64,000 bases of DNA from Rhodococcus sp. P-2 (GCF_016598535.1 NZ_CP066779.1:3286001-3350000); one strand, 5' to 3'. Counted from the stretch's first letter, positions 16,000-24,245 are shown. Program-made: numbers and translations. The notes: a model not told the origin generated them from the sequence alone.

Positions 16000-16014
16000 C
16001 GGTAAGAGGTCGAC

Positions 16015-16113
16015 ATGGCACTGCAGGTTTTTTCGCTCATCGTTCTGCTCGGCGCGCTGATCATCCTGATTCCGACGGCACGACGTGTCTTCGGCAAGAA
16101 GGACGACGAGTAG
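16015..16113 (+). CDS. Small single-pass membrane protein (32 aa)
   Basis: Too short for common ORF cut-offs. The peptide starts MALQVFSLIVLLGALIILIP, one hydrophobic helix, then a basic and acidic tail TARRVFGKKDDE. An AAGAGGT ribosome-binding site lies 6 bp before the ATG. It is placed 15 bp after the DUF2752 gene and 38 bp before the next small gene, so it looks like part of that transcript. The topology (helix with positively charged cytoplasmic end) fits a regulatory or accessory membrane peptide. Confidence 0.6.
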   Translation: MALQVFSLIVLLGALIILIPTARRVFGKKDDE

Positions 16114-16151
16114 GTCTCGACAACTGGGCACGAGCGGCACATGCTGACGGT

Positions 16152-16349
16152 ATGGCTGATTCGTTGAAAGCCCGCGTCAAGGAAAAGCTGCTGAGGCAAC
16201 TCGCCGAGGACGGTCGGCACCCGATCCAGGAAGCTGAGGGTGACGATCCCCGGTTGGTGTCGATCAACGACGACCTCGAAGCGTTGGAACAGGCCGAGGA
16301 AGGCGATCCGATCGTCGAAGAACTGGCCGAGAGGTACTGGGTTCCGTGA
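16152..16349 (+). CDS. Small acidic hypothetical protein (65 aa)
   Basis: A 65-aa soluble, helical, acidic protein beginning MADSLKARVKEKLLRQLAEDGRHP, with a glutamate-rich second half ending in ELAERYWVP. I do not recognise a family. It follows the 32-aa membrane gene closely. No clear RBS is seen before the ATG (GCTGACGGT). Confidence 0.5.
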   Translation: MADSLKARVKEKLLRQLAEDGRHPIQEAEGDDPRLVSINDDLEALEQAEEGDPIVEELAERYWVP

Positions 16350-16366
16350 AGTTTACCGACCACAGT

Positions 16367-16426
16367 GCTCTGACCTGGCGATTTGGTGTTGTGTTGATCT
16401 TCGCGTAACTTTGTCCAGGTCAGAGC
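16367..16426. repeat. Perfect 12-bp inverted repeat
   Basis: GCTCTGACCTGG (16367-16378) and CCAGGTCAGAGC (16415-16426) flank a 36-bp spacer in the 446-bp gap 16350-16795. It could form a long-loop terminator for the 16152 gene, or be a mobile-element end. No T-tract follows. Confidence 0.45.
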
Positions 16427-16593
16427 GACACGGACACCGACTCCCACCTGCGAGGGTGAGTGACACGAGGTTGTACGGAGTGCCTGGCGAACACAATCCA
16501 GTTCGATTTCGACGGGGTTCCGGTTTGCGCCGGTGACTTGGTTGGGATAGGCTGGAAAAGTTGCCCCGGAGCGGCGGCCATAGGGTCGTGGTG

Positions 16594-16719
16594 ATGGTGG
16601 GGTTCGTCGGCAAATGGGAGATCCGGATCGGGGTCGACAACAAGCCGTGGTTCATCCCGCCGCCCTCGATCGATCCGCAGCGGCACCCGCGGCCGGCGAA
16701 CACCACCTTCACAACCTGA
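16594..16719 (+). pseudogene. Probable C-terminal remnant of a DUF222/HNH endonuclease
   Basis: A 41-codon segment, MVGFVGKWEIRIGVDNKP followed by WFIPPPSIDPQRHPRP, resembles the extreme C-terminus of actinobacterial DUF222/HNH endonucleases (REP13E12-like), which end in a W-E-V-R-x-G ... PP-x-x-I-D-P-x-R-x-P-R-x-N pattern. The upstream frame has no HNH motif, so only a fragment seems to remain. It lies in an otherwise gene-free stretch (16350-16795). It could instead be a genuine small gene, but no good RBS is seen. Confidence 0.4.
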
Positions 16720-16795
16720 GAAGAGTTCGGGCACAACCGAACATAGCCGAGCACCGCATCGAAGAGATCCTCCGATGCGGTGCCAAAAGTCATGC

Positions 16796-17494
16796 TCAGC
16801 CCAAGTCGGCGACAATCCGCTCGGCGAGTGGCCTTGACGAAGCCGGATTCTGGCCGGTGTAGAGCTTGCGGTCCACCACGACATAAGGCGACCACGCCTC
16901 AGCCTTCGAAAATTTGCCGCCCAATTCGCGTAGTCGAGTTTCGAGCAGCCACGGAGCCTTGTCCGCCAGACCAGCCTGCGTCTCCTCTTCGTTGGTGAAC
17001 GCGGTCAGCTGATAGCCGTCGAACAGCCAGCTTCCATCGGATCTCTGGGCCGGCAGGAGTGCCGCCGGCGCGTGACAGACCGCCGAGACCACCTTGTCCG
17101 CGTCCAAGAAGTTCACGAGAAGCTCACCGAAGGATGCCGACACCGCAAGATCCTCCATCGGTCCATGTCCACCCGGTACAAAGACCACGTCGTAATCGGC
17201 GGCATCGGCGTTCTCCAGAATCTCCGGCGAATCGAGCACCGGCTGCAGATCGGCGATGTACTTGCGCAAACGGTCGGCACCTTCTTGCCCGCCGTTCACC
17301 TCGGGCGCCAGGCTTCCCTCGTCCACAACGGGAGCTTTACCGCCAGGCGTCGCGATCACGATGTCGTAGCCGGCGTCGACGAAAACGCGATGCGCCTCGA
17401 CCAACTCTTCCGCCCAGTACCCGGTCGGGTGGGGTGTTCCGTCCTTCAGCGTCCAGTGATCTGCAGAAGTGACCGCAAACAACAGCTTTGTCAT
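16796..17494 (-). CDS. DJ-1/PfpI family protein (type 1 glutamine amidotransferase-like)
   Basis: A 232-aa Hsp31-type DJ-1/PfpI protein. The nucleophile elbow is VVSAVCHAPAALL (catalytic Cys followed by His), preceded by VFVPGGHGPMEDLA; an acidic residue near EGSLAPEVNGG would complete the site. Related proteins are glyoxalase III, chaperone or deglycase enzymes acting in carbonyl stress. The ATG is preceded by AAGGTTGCGCG on the minus strand. It seems to be a single-gene unit. The substrate is inferred only from the family. Confidence 0.85.
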   Translation of the reverse strand: MTKLLFAVTSADHWTLKDGTPHPTGYWAEELVEAHRVFVDAGYDIVIATPGGKAPVVDEGSLAPEVNGGQEGADRLRKYIADLQPVLDSPEILENADAADYDVVFVPGGHGPMEDLAVSASFGELLVNFLDADKVVSAVCHAPAALLPAQRSDGSWLFDGYQLTAFTNEEETQAGLADKAPWLLETRLRELGGKFSKAEAWSPYVVVDRKLYTGQNPASSRPLAERIVADLG

Positions 17495-17633
17495 CGCGCA
17501 ACCTTTCGTCGGTAACAGGAACCCAGTGGTGACAAGACACCATCGTCAAGGCCCGATCAATGAAACAACGTCCAGTCAGTGCAACACGCTGTCCTTGTGA
17601 GAATTCCTCACCACCGCAGAATCACGTCACCCA

Positions 17634-19067
17634 CTAGGTCCCGATCGGCTTGCCGAACAGGCCTGCGACGAGTTCACCAACCGCATCCACCCAGACTGGC
17701 CAGGTCCTCTGATCAAGTGCCATAGATCCAGCGTCGAAGGTGCTGCATCCCTGTTGGGCAGGGACACCAGCGAACCGATCACGAAGCCACAGTAGAGCAC
17801 TCGGCAATGCGACGACTTCCATGCTGACGTGCTCACTGAAGTGGTCTCTGGTGTAAACGACACTCGCAGAAGGATCTTGGCAATAGGTATCGACAAGCTT
17901 GTTCACCGGACCCACAGGCACCAACCAGTCGGGATTCGACTGATAGATGTACATCGGCACATCAGGAACCGACTTACCCATGGCAGCTCGGGAGAGCGCG
18001 GCTCTCACCGTGGGGTGTTGGACGGGATCTCCCGGGACATCGAGGAAACCTTTGATGTTGAGGAAGGGCACTGCAGCCGACGTCCAGAGCATGCACAAGT
18101 TGTCCTTGGCAGCGAAAAGCGCTCGGCCGGCGGGGTTTATGTGCTGATCGATGAAGCCGGCAAGTTCCGAATCCTCTCGGCTCACTCCGATGACACCGGC
18201 AGCGACGATCCCGGCCCCTAGAGCGTTGTTGGCATTGTCGAGCAAAGCGCCGAGATCCGCGGCAACACCACCTTCGGCGACTCCGACGATGTTCAGTTCC
18301 GGCGCGTACGCCTGCCGTATTTCAGCTGCGTGACCGGTAGGAATCGATCCACCCGAGTATCCGAGCAGCCCTACGCGAGTTGACCGCCCTTGCAGCTCCA
18401 TGGGTTCGAAGTTCTCAGCGGCACGAATACCGTCGAGCGTGATCCGGGCCGCTACGGGGCCGGAGGCGAAGGAAGAATTGGGTCCCTGATGATCGGGCAC
18501 GGACAATGCCCAGCCCTGCGCCAGCGCCGCCTGCACTTCGAGGAACTGAGTCCCACCGGTCGCAGCGCCCGTCACCAGCCACGGCAACGCGCCTTGCTGC
18601 ATGACATACGAAGGTGCGCAGTAGCTTCCGAGTGAATCTTCTGCCATCTGAAAGGACAGCAGTGGACGCGGCCGTCCATCGCGAGTGTCGCCGCGTGGCT
18701 TGATCACTGTGGTGACAGCTGGAATCGCTTCACCTGCAGCATTATTGGATCGATACGAGATCTGCCACGCATCCACGTTGGCCGGAATCAGATTGAGAGT
18801 GCCGAGATTAACCGCACGGGCGGCGATGATCTCACCCGGATCCCTGGCTTCGACGACCCCGACAGGCGGTTCGTAAAAGGCCTGGTCCAGTTCAGGCAAT
18901 GGCGGTGCAACCGCAGGCGGCAGGGCAGGCTGGACCTGAACTTGGGTGGGAACACCTTCGTCCGGCGCCGCTGAGGCAGGTGCCGAAAGCCCGATCTGCC
19001 CGATTACTGCAATCACGGCAATAGCCAAGCCCCCGCGTTGTCGGTCAGTTGTCCAGCGTCGTCCCAT
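17634..19067 (-). CDS. Secreted lipase / alpha-beta hydrolase (LIP family)
   Basis: A 477-aa secretory lipase. The signal peptide has a basic MGRRWTTDRQRG start, a hydrophobic core and cleavage near APASA-AP. The nucleophile elbow is LGYSGGS; the catalytic Asp and His are expected in the YIYQSNPDWLVPV and TRDHFSEHVS regions. The ATG at 19067 has an excellent GGGGAGGAATT RBS; the longer frame upstream is not needed. The family (CALB/Lip of fungi, mycobacterial secreted lipases) hydrolyses acylglycerols. A TetR gene lies directly upstream on the same strand. A paralogue is at 33029-34378. Confidence 0.87.
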   Translation of the reverse strand: MGRRWTTDRQRGGLAIAVIAVIGQIGLSAPASAAPDEGVPTQVQVQPALPPAVAPPLPELDQAFYEPPVGVVEARDPGEIIAARAVNLGTLNLIPANVDAWQISYRSNNAAGEAIPAVTTVIKPRGDTRDGRPRPLLSFQMAEDSLGSYCAPSYVMQQGALPWLVTGAATGGTQFLEVQAALAQGWALSVPDHQGPNSSFASGPVAARITLDGIRAAENFEPMELQGRSTRVGLLGYSGGSIPTGHAAEIRQAYAPELNIVGVAEGGVAADLGALLDNANNALGAGIVAAGVIGVSREDSELAGFIDQHINPAGRALFAAKDNLCMLWTSAAVPFLNIKGFLDVPGDPVQHPTVRAALSRAAMGKSVPDVPMYIYQSNPDWLVPVGPVNKLVDTYCQDPSASVVYTRDHFSEHVSMEVVALPSALLWLRDRFAGVPAQQGCSTFDAGSMALDQRTWPVWVDAVGELVAGLFGKPIGT

Positions 19068-19133
19068 ACCAATTCCTCCCCGGAAAAGCACAGATTGCCT
19101 TGTGTTGCCGCAGTTCTCGTCACGAGCACACAA

Positions 19134-19153
19134 GTTAGATGCGAGTGTCTAAC
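19134..19153. promoter_or_regulatory. Candidate TetR operator upstream of the lipase gene
   Basis: GTTAGATGCGAGTGTCTAAC, a 20-bp inverted repeat (6-bp arms GTTAGA/TCTAAC, 8-bp centre), 67 bp before the lipase start and 60 bp after the end of the TetR gene. Size and symmetry are typical for TetR operators. Confidence 0.5.
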
Positions 19154-19212
19154 ATAGTGAGGACGAGAGTAGAGCGTTGTGGGCTGGATTACAATCCCCT
19201 GGTGTTCGTGAC

Positions 19213-19884
19213 CTATTCGCCGGCACGAAGGGGTGCGTCGTCAATCAACGCATTCAAGAGCACCGTCATCAGATCGACCAGTACCGACACAGGAGGACGA
19301 GGCTCCGTAGTGCTCCACTGATGCACCAGCGCGGTAAGCGCGCCGATGAAGGCGGTGGATGCCCACCGGTAACCACCCGGCGGTTCGTAATCGTCGCCCA
19401 CAATCCCTTTGATGATCGATTCGAAAAACGTTGCCCAGACCGAACGTTGGTCCACGCGATGCTTTTCCACGCGAGGACTGACACCTACGACGTCGATGAA
19501 GGCAACGTGCGCGCGTCGTGGGTCACTTCCGACCGACTCGACGAAGGCGGCCATGGCCGTTGCTGCCTTGTCACGGAGATTGACCGAAGGCTCCGCATCG
19601 AGTGCGTCGACCATTGCAATTCTGGCGTCGAGTTGAATCTGGTCATACAGGGCGAGGAGTAGATCCTCGCGGCTGCCGAACTCGTCGTAGAACTGCCTTC
19701 TGGCCAGACTCGCGGACGCACAAATGTCTGCCACCGAGCTTCCGGCATACCCCTTGTCTGCGAACACGCTGAGAGCAGCATTCAAGAAGAGGGAACGGCG
19801 TTCGGCCTTGCGAGCCGCGACCGACCTTCCGCCATAGTTTCTGTCCGTTTCAGCGATTGCCACGCCTGCCAGAGTATGCGGCAT
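19213..19884 (-). CDS. TetR family transcriptional regulator
   Basis: A 223-aa TetR regulator. The N-terminal HTH (about residues 15-65) includes FADKGYAGSSVADICASASLARRQFYDEFGSREDLL, of which only the GYAGSSVADI part is highly conserved. The C-terminal ligand domain has no recognised family. Starts at 19884 (MPHTLAGV) or 19905 are possible. It lies just upstream of, and in line with, the lipase gene, whose promoter carries a 20-bp palindrome, so it probably controls that lipase. Confidence 0.85.
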   Translation of the reverse strand: MPHTLAGVAIAETDRNYGGRSVAARKAERRSLFLNAALSVFADKGYAGSSVADICASASLARRQFYDEFGSREDLLLALYDQIQLDARIAMVDALDAEPSVNLRDKAATAMAAFVESVGSDPRRAHVAFIDVVGVSPRVEKHRVDQRSVWATFFESIIKGIVGDDYEPPGGYRWASTAFIGALTALVHQWSTTEPRPPVSVLVDLMTVLLNALIDDAPLRAGE

Positions 19885-19963
19885 CGTGCCGCACACAAAA
19901 CGCATCTGACCTGCTGCGTAGTTCCTTCACCGCCACCACTGGCGCACTGGCACGGCAGCTCGA

Positions 19964-20134
19964 TCAGGCCAATACGAATGCCACGGCAAAAAGAGTCCAG
20001 GCGGCCGCGAGAACTGTCGACGCAGCGGTAACGACCCCAGTCACCGCAGGTCGAGTACTGCGGTTGCGTGCCGCGATGATCCCGATCGTCATCAAGGTCA
20101 GCGCCATCAGGAATGACAAGACCACGATCTTCAT
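19964..20134 (-). CDS. Small two-helix membrane protein (56 aa)
   Basis: Missed by length cut-offs. The minus-strand frame reads MKIVVLSFLMALTLMTIGII, a short basic link AARNRSTRP, then a second hydrophobic helix ending TLFAVAFVLA. A GAAGGGG RBS lies 6 bp before the ATG. Two transmembrane helices with a basic turn suggest a hairpin membrane protein. It is 79 bp upstream of the TetR gene on the same strand, so it may be cotranscribed with it. The plus-strand frame over the same bases is a shadow. Confidence 0.65.
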   Translation of the reverse strand: MKIVVLSFLMALTLMTIGIIAARNRSTRPAVTGVVTAASTVLAAAWTLFAVAFVLA

Positions 20135-20233
20135 CAGCAACCCCTTCGACGTCGGTCAACAGAACCGGAGACTATTTAGATAGTACACAAATAGATCGTG
20201 CATTAATCAAACTACGAATCCGTCAGGGAGTTC

Positions 20234-20272
20234 TTGACAAATTTCGAGAGGGCCTGTCAGGCTAGTCCTGAC
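20234..20272 (+). promoter_or_regulatory. Promoter with overlapping palindromic operator
   Basis: A consensus -35 TTGACA at 20234-20239; the -10 (about 20258-20263, CAGGCT) lies inside the perfect inverted repeat GTCAGGCTAGTCCTGAC (20256-20272). A GAAAGGAG RBS follows and the HTH gene starts at 20289. A protein bound to the repeat would block this promoter, so autoregulation is likely. Confidence 0.6.
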
Positions 20273-20288
20273 GAAAGGAGAACTTCTC

Positions 20289-20702
20289 ATGGAAGACCTG
20301 ATCGAACGCGCCCTGACTGCGAAGGTCGAGACCGCCGCGATCACTACGGTCAACGCCGCGATCACCGAGGCCGGCACTCAGGCAGACAAGATTGTCGGAA
20401 CGGACCCTTTACCTGGCAGCCCTGAGTGGGAGGCGGAACAGGACACCGATATCCCGGCGCAGCGTCAGATGGCGTGGCAGTTGGCCTGTTTCCGGATTCA
20501 GCTCGCAGCGGGTATCGATTCGACGGCAAGCGTCATGAGTCTGCGTAGATTCGGCGCAACGTGGACGACCATAGGCCGGGCGGCCGGAATGACTCGTCAG
20601 TCCGCGCATGAACGGTGGGGTCGACGCGTCTCGGACATGCTCGATCCTTATGGAGTAGGAATGCCGCCCATGGTTCCTGACGACGATCCGTCGCAGGCGT
20701 GA
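20289..20702 (+). CDS. Small HTH DNA-binding protein, probably autoregulated
   Basis: A 137-aa protein. The N-terminal helical part (residues 1-45) has no known family. The C-terminal segment WTTIGRAAGMTRQSAHERW (about 97-116) is a typical helix-turn-helix of the kind that checks for a sigma-like or AsnC-like recognition helix. It has a strong RBS (AAAGGAG) and a promoter with a 17-bp palindrome on its -10 region. It converges with the sigma-factor gene, 4 bp away. Its targets beyond itself are unknown. Confidence 0.7.
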   Translation: MEDLIERALTAKVETAAITTVNAAITEAGTQADKIVGTDPLPGSPEWEAEQDTDIPAQRQMAWQLACFRIQLAAGIDSTASVMSLRRFGATWTTIGRAAGMTRQSAHERWGRRVSDMLDPYGVGMPPMVPDDDPSQA

Positions 20703-20706
20703 CCAC

Positions 20707-21984
20707 TCATCGCCGATCCGGGAGTAGTGCATCCGCCTTCGCGACCAGCACTGCACGTTCACGCTCGTTCCCGGCCAGCCGAGCGGCTTCGAGGAGTTCG
20801 GTCCTGGCCTCCTCGGATCGGCCGAGCTGACTGAGCAACTCGCCTCGAACGCTCGGAAGCAGGTGGTAGCCGGCCAATTCACCTGAAGCGACAAGCTTGT
20901 CGACGAATTCGAGCGCCGGGGCCGGACCGTAGGCCATCGATACCGCCGCCGCATGATTGAGGTCGACCACAGGTGAGGGTGTCAGTTGCGCCAAAGCCTC
21001 GTAGAGGATGACGATCTTCTTCCAATCGGTGTCCTCGAAAGTTGCTGCTCGCGCGTGGCATTCGGCGATTGCGGCCTGCAAGCCGTACGGGCCGCGTCCA
21101 CGCCCGACGGCGTCAGCCCGTTCCAGCGCCGCAAGTCCCCGCGAGATCTGTAGGCGGTCCCACCGAGTCCGATCCTGGTCCGCCAGCAGAATGGGCTCAC
21201 CTGTCGAGGTAGTCCTGGCACCGAATCGTGAGGCCGTCAGCTCCATCAACGCGACGAGGCCGTGCACCTCGGATTCGCCCGGGACCAGCTCGGCCAGTAT
21301 CCGCGCGAGCCGCAGCGCTTCTGCACTCAGATCCGCACGCATCCACTCGTCCCCCGAACTGGCTGCATAGCCTTCGTTGAACACCAGGTACAGCACTCCG
21401 AGTACGGCGCCCAACCGTTTCGAAAACTCTTCTCGCCCTGGAACTTCGAATACCGCTTTCGAAGCAGTCAATGTCTTCTTCGCGCGCACGATTCGCTGCT
21501 GCACCGTCGCTGTCGGCGTCAGGAACGCTTTGGCGATCTCGTCCGTGGTCAACCCGCCCACCACCCGAAGAGTCAAAGCTACCTGCGCTTTTCGATTCAA
21601 CACGGGGTGGCAGGCGATGAACATCAGCCGAAGGACGTCGTCGTCGATGCGATCCGGATCCCAACTGACGTCGTCGAAGTGCGAAGCGTCGTTCTCGAGT
21701 TCGCGCGCAAAGTGGGCGTAGCGCTCGTCCAACCTCTCACGTCGTCGCCACCCGTCAATTGCCCGTCGTGTCGCTACAGATGTCAGCCAGGCAGCGGGAT
21801 TTCGCGGAACCCCGGTGGCAGGCCACTGCTCGACGGCTTCGAGCAGAGCCTGCGCGGCCAGGTCCTCGGCAAGATCGAGATCTCCGACGGTGCGAGTCAA
21901 CGTGGCGACGATCTTCGCGGATTCGATTCGCCAAACCGCGTCGACAGCCGTTCTCGTTGCTTCTCGCACCGCCTCGTCGGTCAT
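20707..21984 (-). CDS. ECF42-type RNA polymerase sigma factor
   Basis: A 425-aa sigma-70 family protein. Region 2 (about 15-85) includes DLAEDLAAQALLEAVEQWP and WLTSVATRRAIDGWRRRERL; region 4 (about 120-175) includes LTTDEIAKAFLTPTATVQQRI. A long C-terminal extension with TPR-like and DUF6596-type helices (about 190-425) is characteristic of ECF42 sigma factors, which lack an anti-sigma factor and pair with YCII/DGPF proteins. The partner gene is directly upstream (4-bp spacing). The extension is thought to be needed for activity. Confidence 0.88.
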   Translation of the reverse strand: MTDEAVREATRTAVDAVWRIESAKIVATLTRTVGDLDLAEDLAAQALLEAVEQWPATGVPRNPAAWLTSVATRRAIDGWRRRERLDERYAHFARELENDASHFDDVSWDPDRIDDDVLRLMFIACHPVLNRKAQVALTLRVVGGLTTDEIAKAFLTPTATVQQRIVRAKKTLTASKAVFEVPGREEFSKRLGAVLGVLYLVFNEGYAASSGDEWMRADLSAEALRLARILAELVPGESEVHGLVALMELTASRFGARTTSTGEPILLADQDRTRWDRLQISRGLAALERADAVGRGRGPYGLQAAIAECHARAATFEDTDWKKIVILYEALAQLTPSPVVDLNHAAAVSMAYGPAPALEFVDKLVASGELAGYHLLPSVRGELLSQLGRSEEARTELLEAARLAGNERERAVLVAKADALLPDRR

Positions 21985-21987
21985 GGT

Positions 21988-22416
21988 TCAGCCTGCGACC
22001 GGGCGATCGGTACCGAGTTCTTCACGCCAGCCGGCCTCTTTCTGGATGTACTCGTTGTCCTGATCGAAGTCCGACATCTCACTCACCCGACGCACTTCGA
22101 GCTTGCTTCCCGGCCCCAACGGGCAGCGCTTTGCCCACTCCAATGCTTCGTCCTTGGTCGAGGTCTGAATGATCCAGAATCCCGAGAACAACTCCTTCGT
22201 CTCCCCGTACGGGCCGTCGGAAACCAGCGGAGGATCGGATTCGAAGTCGACGATGAATCCCTCCTCCATGGCCAGTCCCTCACCGGCCAGCAAGACACCT
22301 GCCTTGATCAGGGACTCGTTGTACTGCCCCATCGCAGCGATGATCTCGTCGAAGTCCATGTCCTTGGATGCTTCGATGGCCTCGTCGGTGGAACGCATGA
22401 TCAGCATGTACTTCAT
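21988..22416 (-). CDS. YCII/DGPF-domain protein, partner of the ECF sigma factor
   Basis: A 142-aa protein of the YCII superfamily with the family signature around VSDGPYGETKELFSGFWII (the DGPF-type motif). It is upstream of, and translationally close to, the ECF42 sigma gene, the usual arrangement for this group; the biochemical role is not known, although YCII proteins bind small ligands or act as hydrolases. ATG at 22416 has a GAAGGAGATT RBS; the longer frame upstream is ignored. Confidence 0.88.
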   Translation of the reverse strand: MKYMLIMRSTDEAIEASKDMDFDEIIAAMGQYNESLIKAGVLLAGEGLAMEEGFIVDFESDPPLVSDGPYGETKELFSGFWIIQTSTKDEALEWAKRCPLGPGSKLEVRRVSEMSDFDQDNEYIQKEAGWREELGTDRPVAG

Positions 22417-22577
22417 GGGAATCTCCTTCGTTTGTGGGCCGTTCCGTTCGGCCCCTCTGCCTACACGTCGAACGGCACACTCACCGATCGACAAACTTCC
22501 GAAAATAATTTTCCGAGGACATAACCGCCGGTCGAGATACGCTGCCCACGGTATCGGCAGACGAGCCGTCGGGCCGG

Positions 22578-23171
22578 TCAGAAGTCGAGAAATCCCGGCA
22601 CAACTTCACGTGCGAGCCCAGTCGCGTCAGTGCTCCCGTAGAAATACACCGACCCGTAACCGAATAGGTACTCCTCTACGAACTCGGGGTGGGACTCGTC
22701 AACTACCGGCCACCCCTCCTCATTGATCTGGAACAGGAAACTGTGTCCGTCCGCCTCGACGGCAGTGGCGTAGGACGGTTCGTTCTGGATGAGCACCGGT
22801 TGCGGAGCTATCCGCACCAACGGCACCACGTCGTCGTCCGGAGGAATCCTGATCAACGCCGCGCTGCCCAGGCCCTCGTGGGCGCCCGACGATTCCGCAC
22901 TTCGCGATGACGGTGGGTGCAACACAGCCCGGACCCCGATGTTCGGGTATTCGAGGTCGTCGTCGCCGATGGTGAAACCTCGACGGATGAAAACCGAAAG
23001 CTCTCGCTCACCGAGCCACGGCGCCGTGTGTGCCCCGAGCGTCAAGAGATAATCATGCGTCTGAAAAATCGGCTGAGCAGCGAAAACCTGCGGCGGGCGT
23101 CCACCGATCCTGGCCCCAACTTCCGAATCGCTCGAACCCACCCCGAGATGTACTCTGTCCACCGGCGTCAT
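22578..23171 (-). CDS. Hypothetical protein, weakly DUF1963/YwqG-like
   Basis: A 197-aa soluble protein. An early segment GARIGGRPPQVF and a late segment FLFQINEEGWP followed by FGYGSVYFYGS recall the GG-P and FLxQI...GxGxxYxF pattern of DUF1963-like proteins, but this is a weak resemblance. The start at ATG 23171 (MTPVDRVHLG) is the first good one; the same frame stays open to 24416 antisense to the esterase gene, which is a shadow. No strong RBS is visible, so the N-terminus is uncertain. Its own promoter region is shared with the divergent esterase gene. Confidence 0.55.
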   Translation of the reverse strand: MTPVDRVHLGVGSSDSEVGARIGGRPPQVFAAQPIFQTHDYLLTLGAHTAPWLGERELSVFIRRGFTIGDDDLEYPNIGVRAVLHPPSSRSAESSGAHEGLGSAALIRIPPDDDVVPLVRIAPQPVLIQNEPSYATAVEADGHSFLFQINEEGWPVVDESHPEFVEEYLFGYGSVYFYGSTDATGLAREVVPGFLDF

Positions 23172-23264
23172 CCTAGGGAGATCCGACGGGCGTCGGAAGA
23201 AGACTCTCCGATTTCCTACAAGCCACTGGTGACGTAGGACACATGCAGGCTCGATGATGAGTGC

Positions 23265-24236
23265 ATGACAACCTTCCCCACTCTCGACCCTGAACTCGCC
23301 GCAGCACTCACCATGCTCCCAAAGGTGGACTTCTCGGACATCCCCAACGCGCGGGCCATGTACGACGCACTGGTCGGCACCATGTTGGCCGACATGTCGT
23401 TCGACGGAGTCACGCTTCGTGAACTGTCCGCTCCTGGCCTGGACGGCGATCCGGAAGTCACGATTCGTTTCTTCACCCCGGACAACACCGCCGGCCCTGT
23501 CCCCGTTCTGCTCTGGATCCATGGCGGCGGATTCGCAATCGGCACCGCAGAGTCCAGCGATCCATTTTGTGTCGAGGTAGCGCGCGAACTCGGATTCGCC
23601 GTTGCAAACGTGGAGTACCGCCTCGCCCCCGAGACCCCCTTCCCCGGCCCCGTCAACGACTGCTACGCCGCACTCCTCTACATCCACGCCCATGCCGACG
23701 AGCTGGGGGTCGATCCCAGCCGCATCGCCGTGGGAGGGCAGAGCGCAGGCGGTGGACTGGCCGCAGGCACTGTCCTCAAAGCCCGAGACGAGGGAGTTGT
23801 GCCCGTGGCATTCCAATTCCTCGAAATCCCGGAACTCGACGACCGTCTGGCGACGGTCTCGATGACGAACTTCGTCGACACCCCCTTGTGGCACCGCCCC
23901 AACGCCATCCTGTCGTGGAAGTACTATCTCGGCGAGTCGTATTCCGGTCCCGAAGATCCTGACGTCTCCAGTTACGCTGCACCGTCCCGGGCCACCGACC
24001 TCACAGGTCTGCCGCCGACCTACCTGTCCACCATGGAACTGGACCCGCTCCGCGACGAAGGAATCGAATACGCCCTTCGGCTGCTGCAAGCGGGAGTCAG
24101 CGTCGAATTGCACTCCTTCCCCGGAACCTTTCACGGGTCGGCACTGGTCGCGACCGCAGCGGTCAGCGAAAGGGGTGCCGCCGAAGCCCTCACTGCGCTC
24201 AGGAGAGGGTTGCGTTCGCTGTCGCCAGTCTCGTAG
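23265..24236 (+). CDS. Alpha/beta hydrolase, hormone-sensitive lipase (HSL) family
   Basis: A 323-aa cytoplasmic esterase. The HSL oxyanion motif HGGGF starts at His86, the nucleophile is Ser160 in GGQSAGGG, and the remaining triad is likely Asp260 (MELDPLRDEG) and His290 (GTFHGS). It hydrolyses carboxyl esters, probably short or medium acyl chains. It is followed after 9 bp by a PucR-like regulator on the same strand, which suggests co-transcription and local control. Typical family length. Confidence 0.9.
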   Translation: MTTFPTLDPELAAALTMLPKVDFSDIPNARAMYDALVGTMLADMSFDGVTLRELSAPGLDGDPEVTIRFFTPDNTAGPVPVLLWIHGGGFAIGTAESSDPFCVEVARELGFAVANVEYRLAPETPFPGPVNDCYAALLYIHAHADELGVDPSRIAVGGQSAGGGLAAGTVLKARDEGVVPVAFQFLEIPELDDRLATVSMTNFVDTPLWHRPNAILSWKYYLGESYSGPEDPDVSSYAAPSRATDLTGLPPTYLSTMELDPLRDEGIEYALRLLQAGVSVELHSFPGTFHGSALVATAAVSERGAAEALTALRRGLRSLSPVS

Positions 24237-24245
24237 CGTTGCGAG

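Noticed and set aside
15118-16140. A 340-codon minus-strand frame antisense to RDD and DUF2752 genes
   Set aside because: Low-complexity His/Arg/Asp composition and no conserved motif; it is a shadow.
17634-19133. Longer start for the first lipase (19133)
   Set aside because: The added 22 residues contain no signal-peptide-like sequence, whereas ATG 19067 has a GGGGAGG RBS and begins a proper signal peptide.
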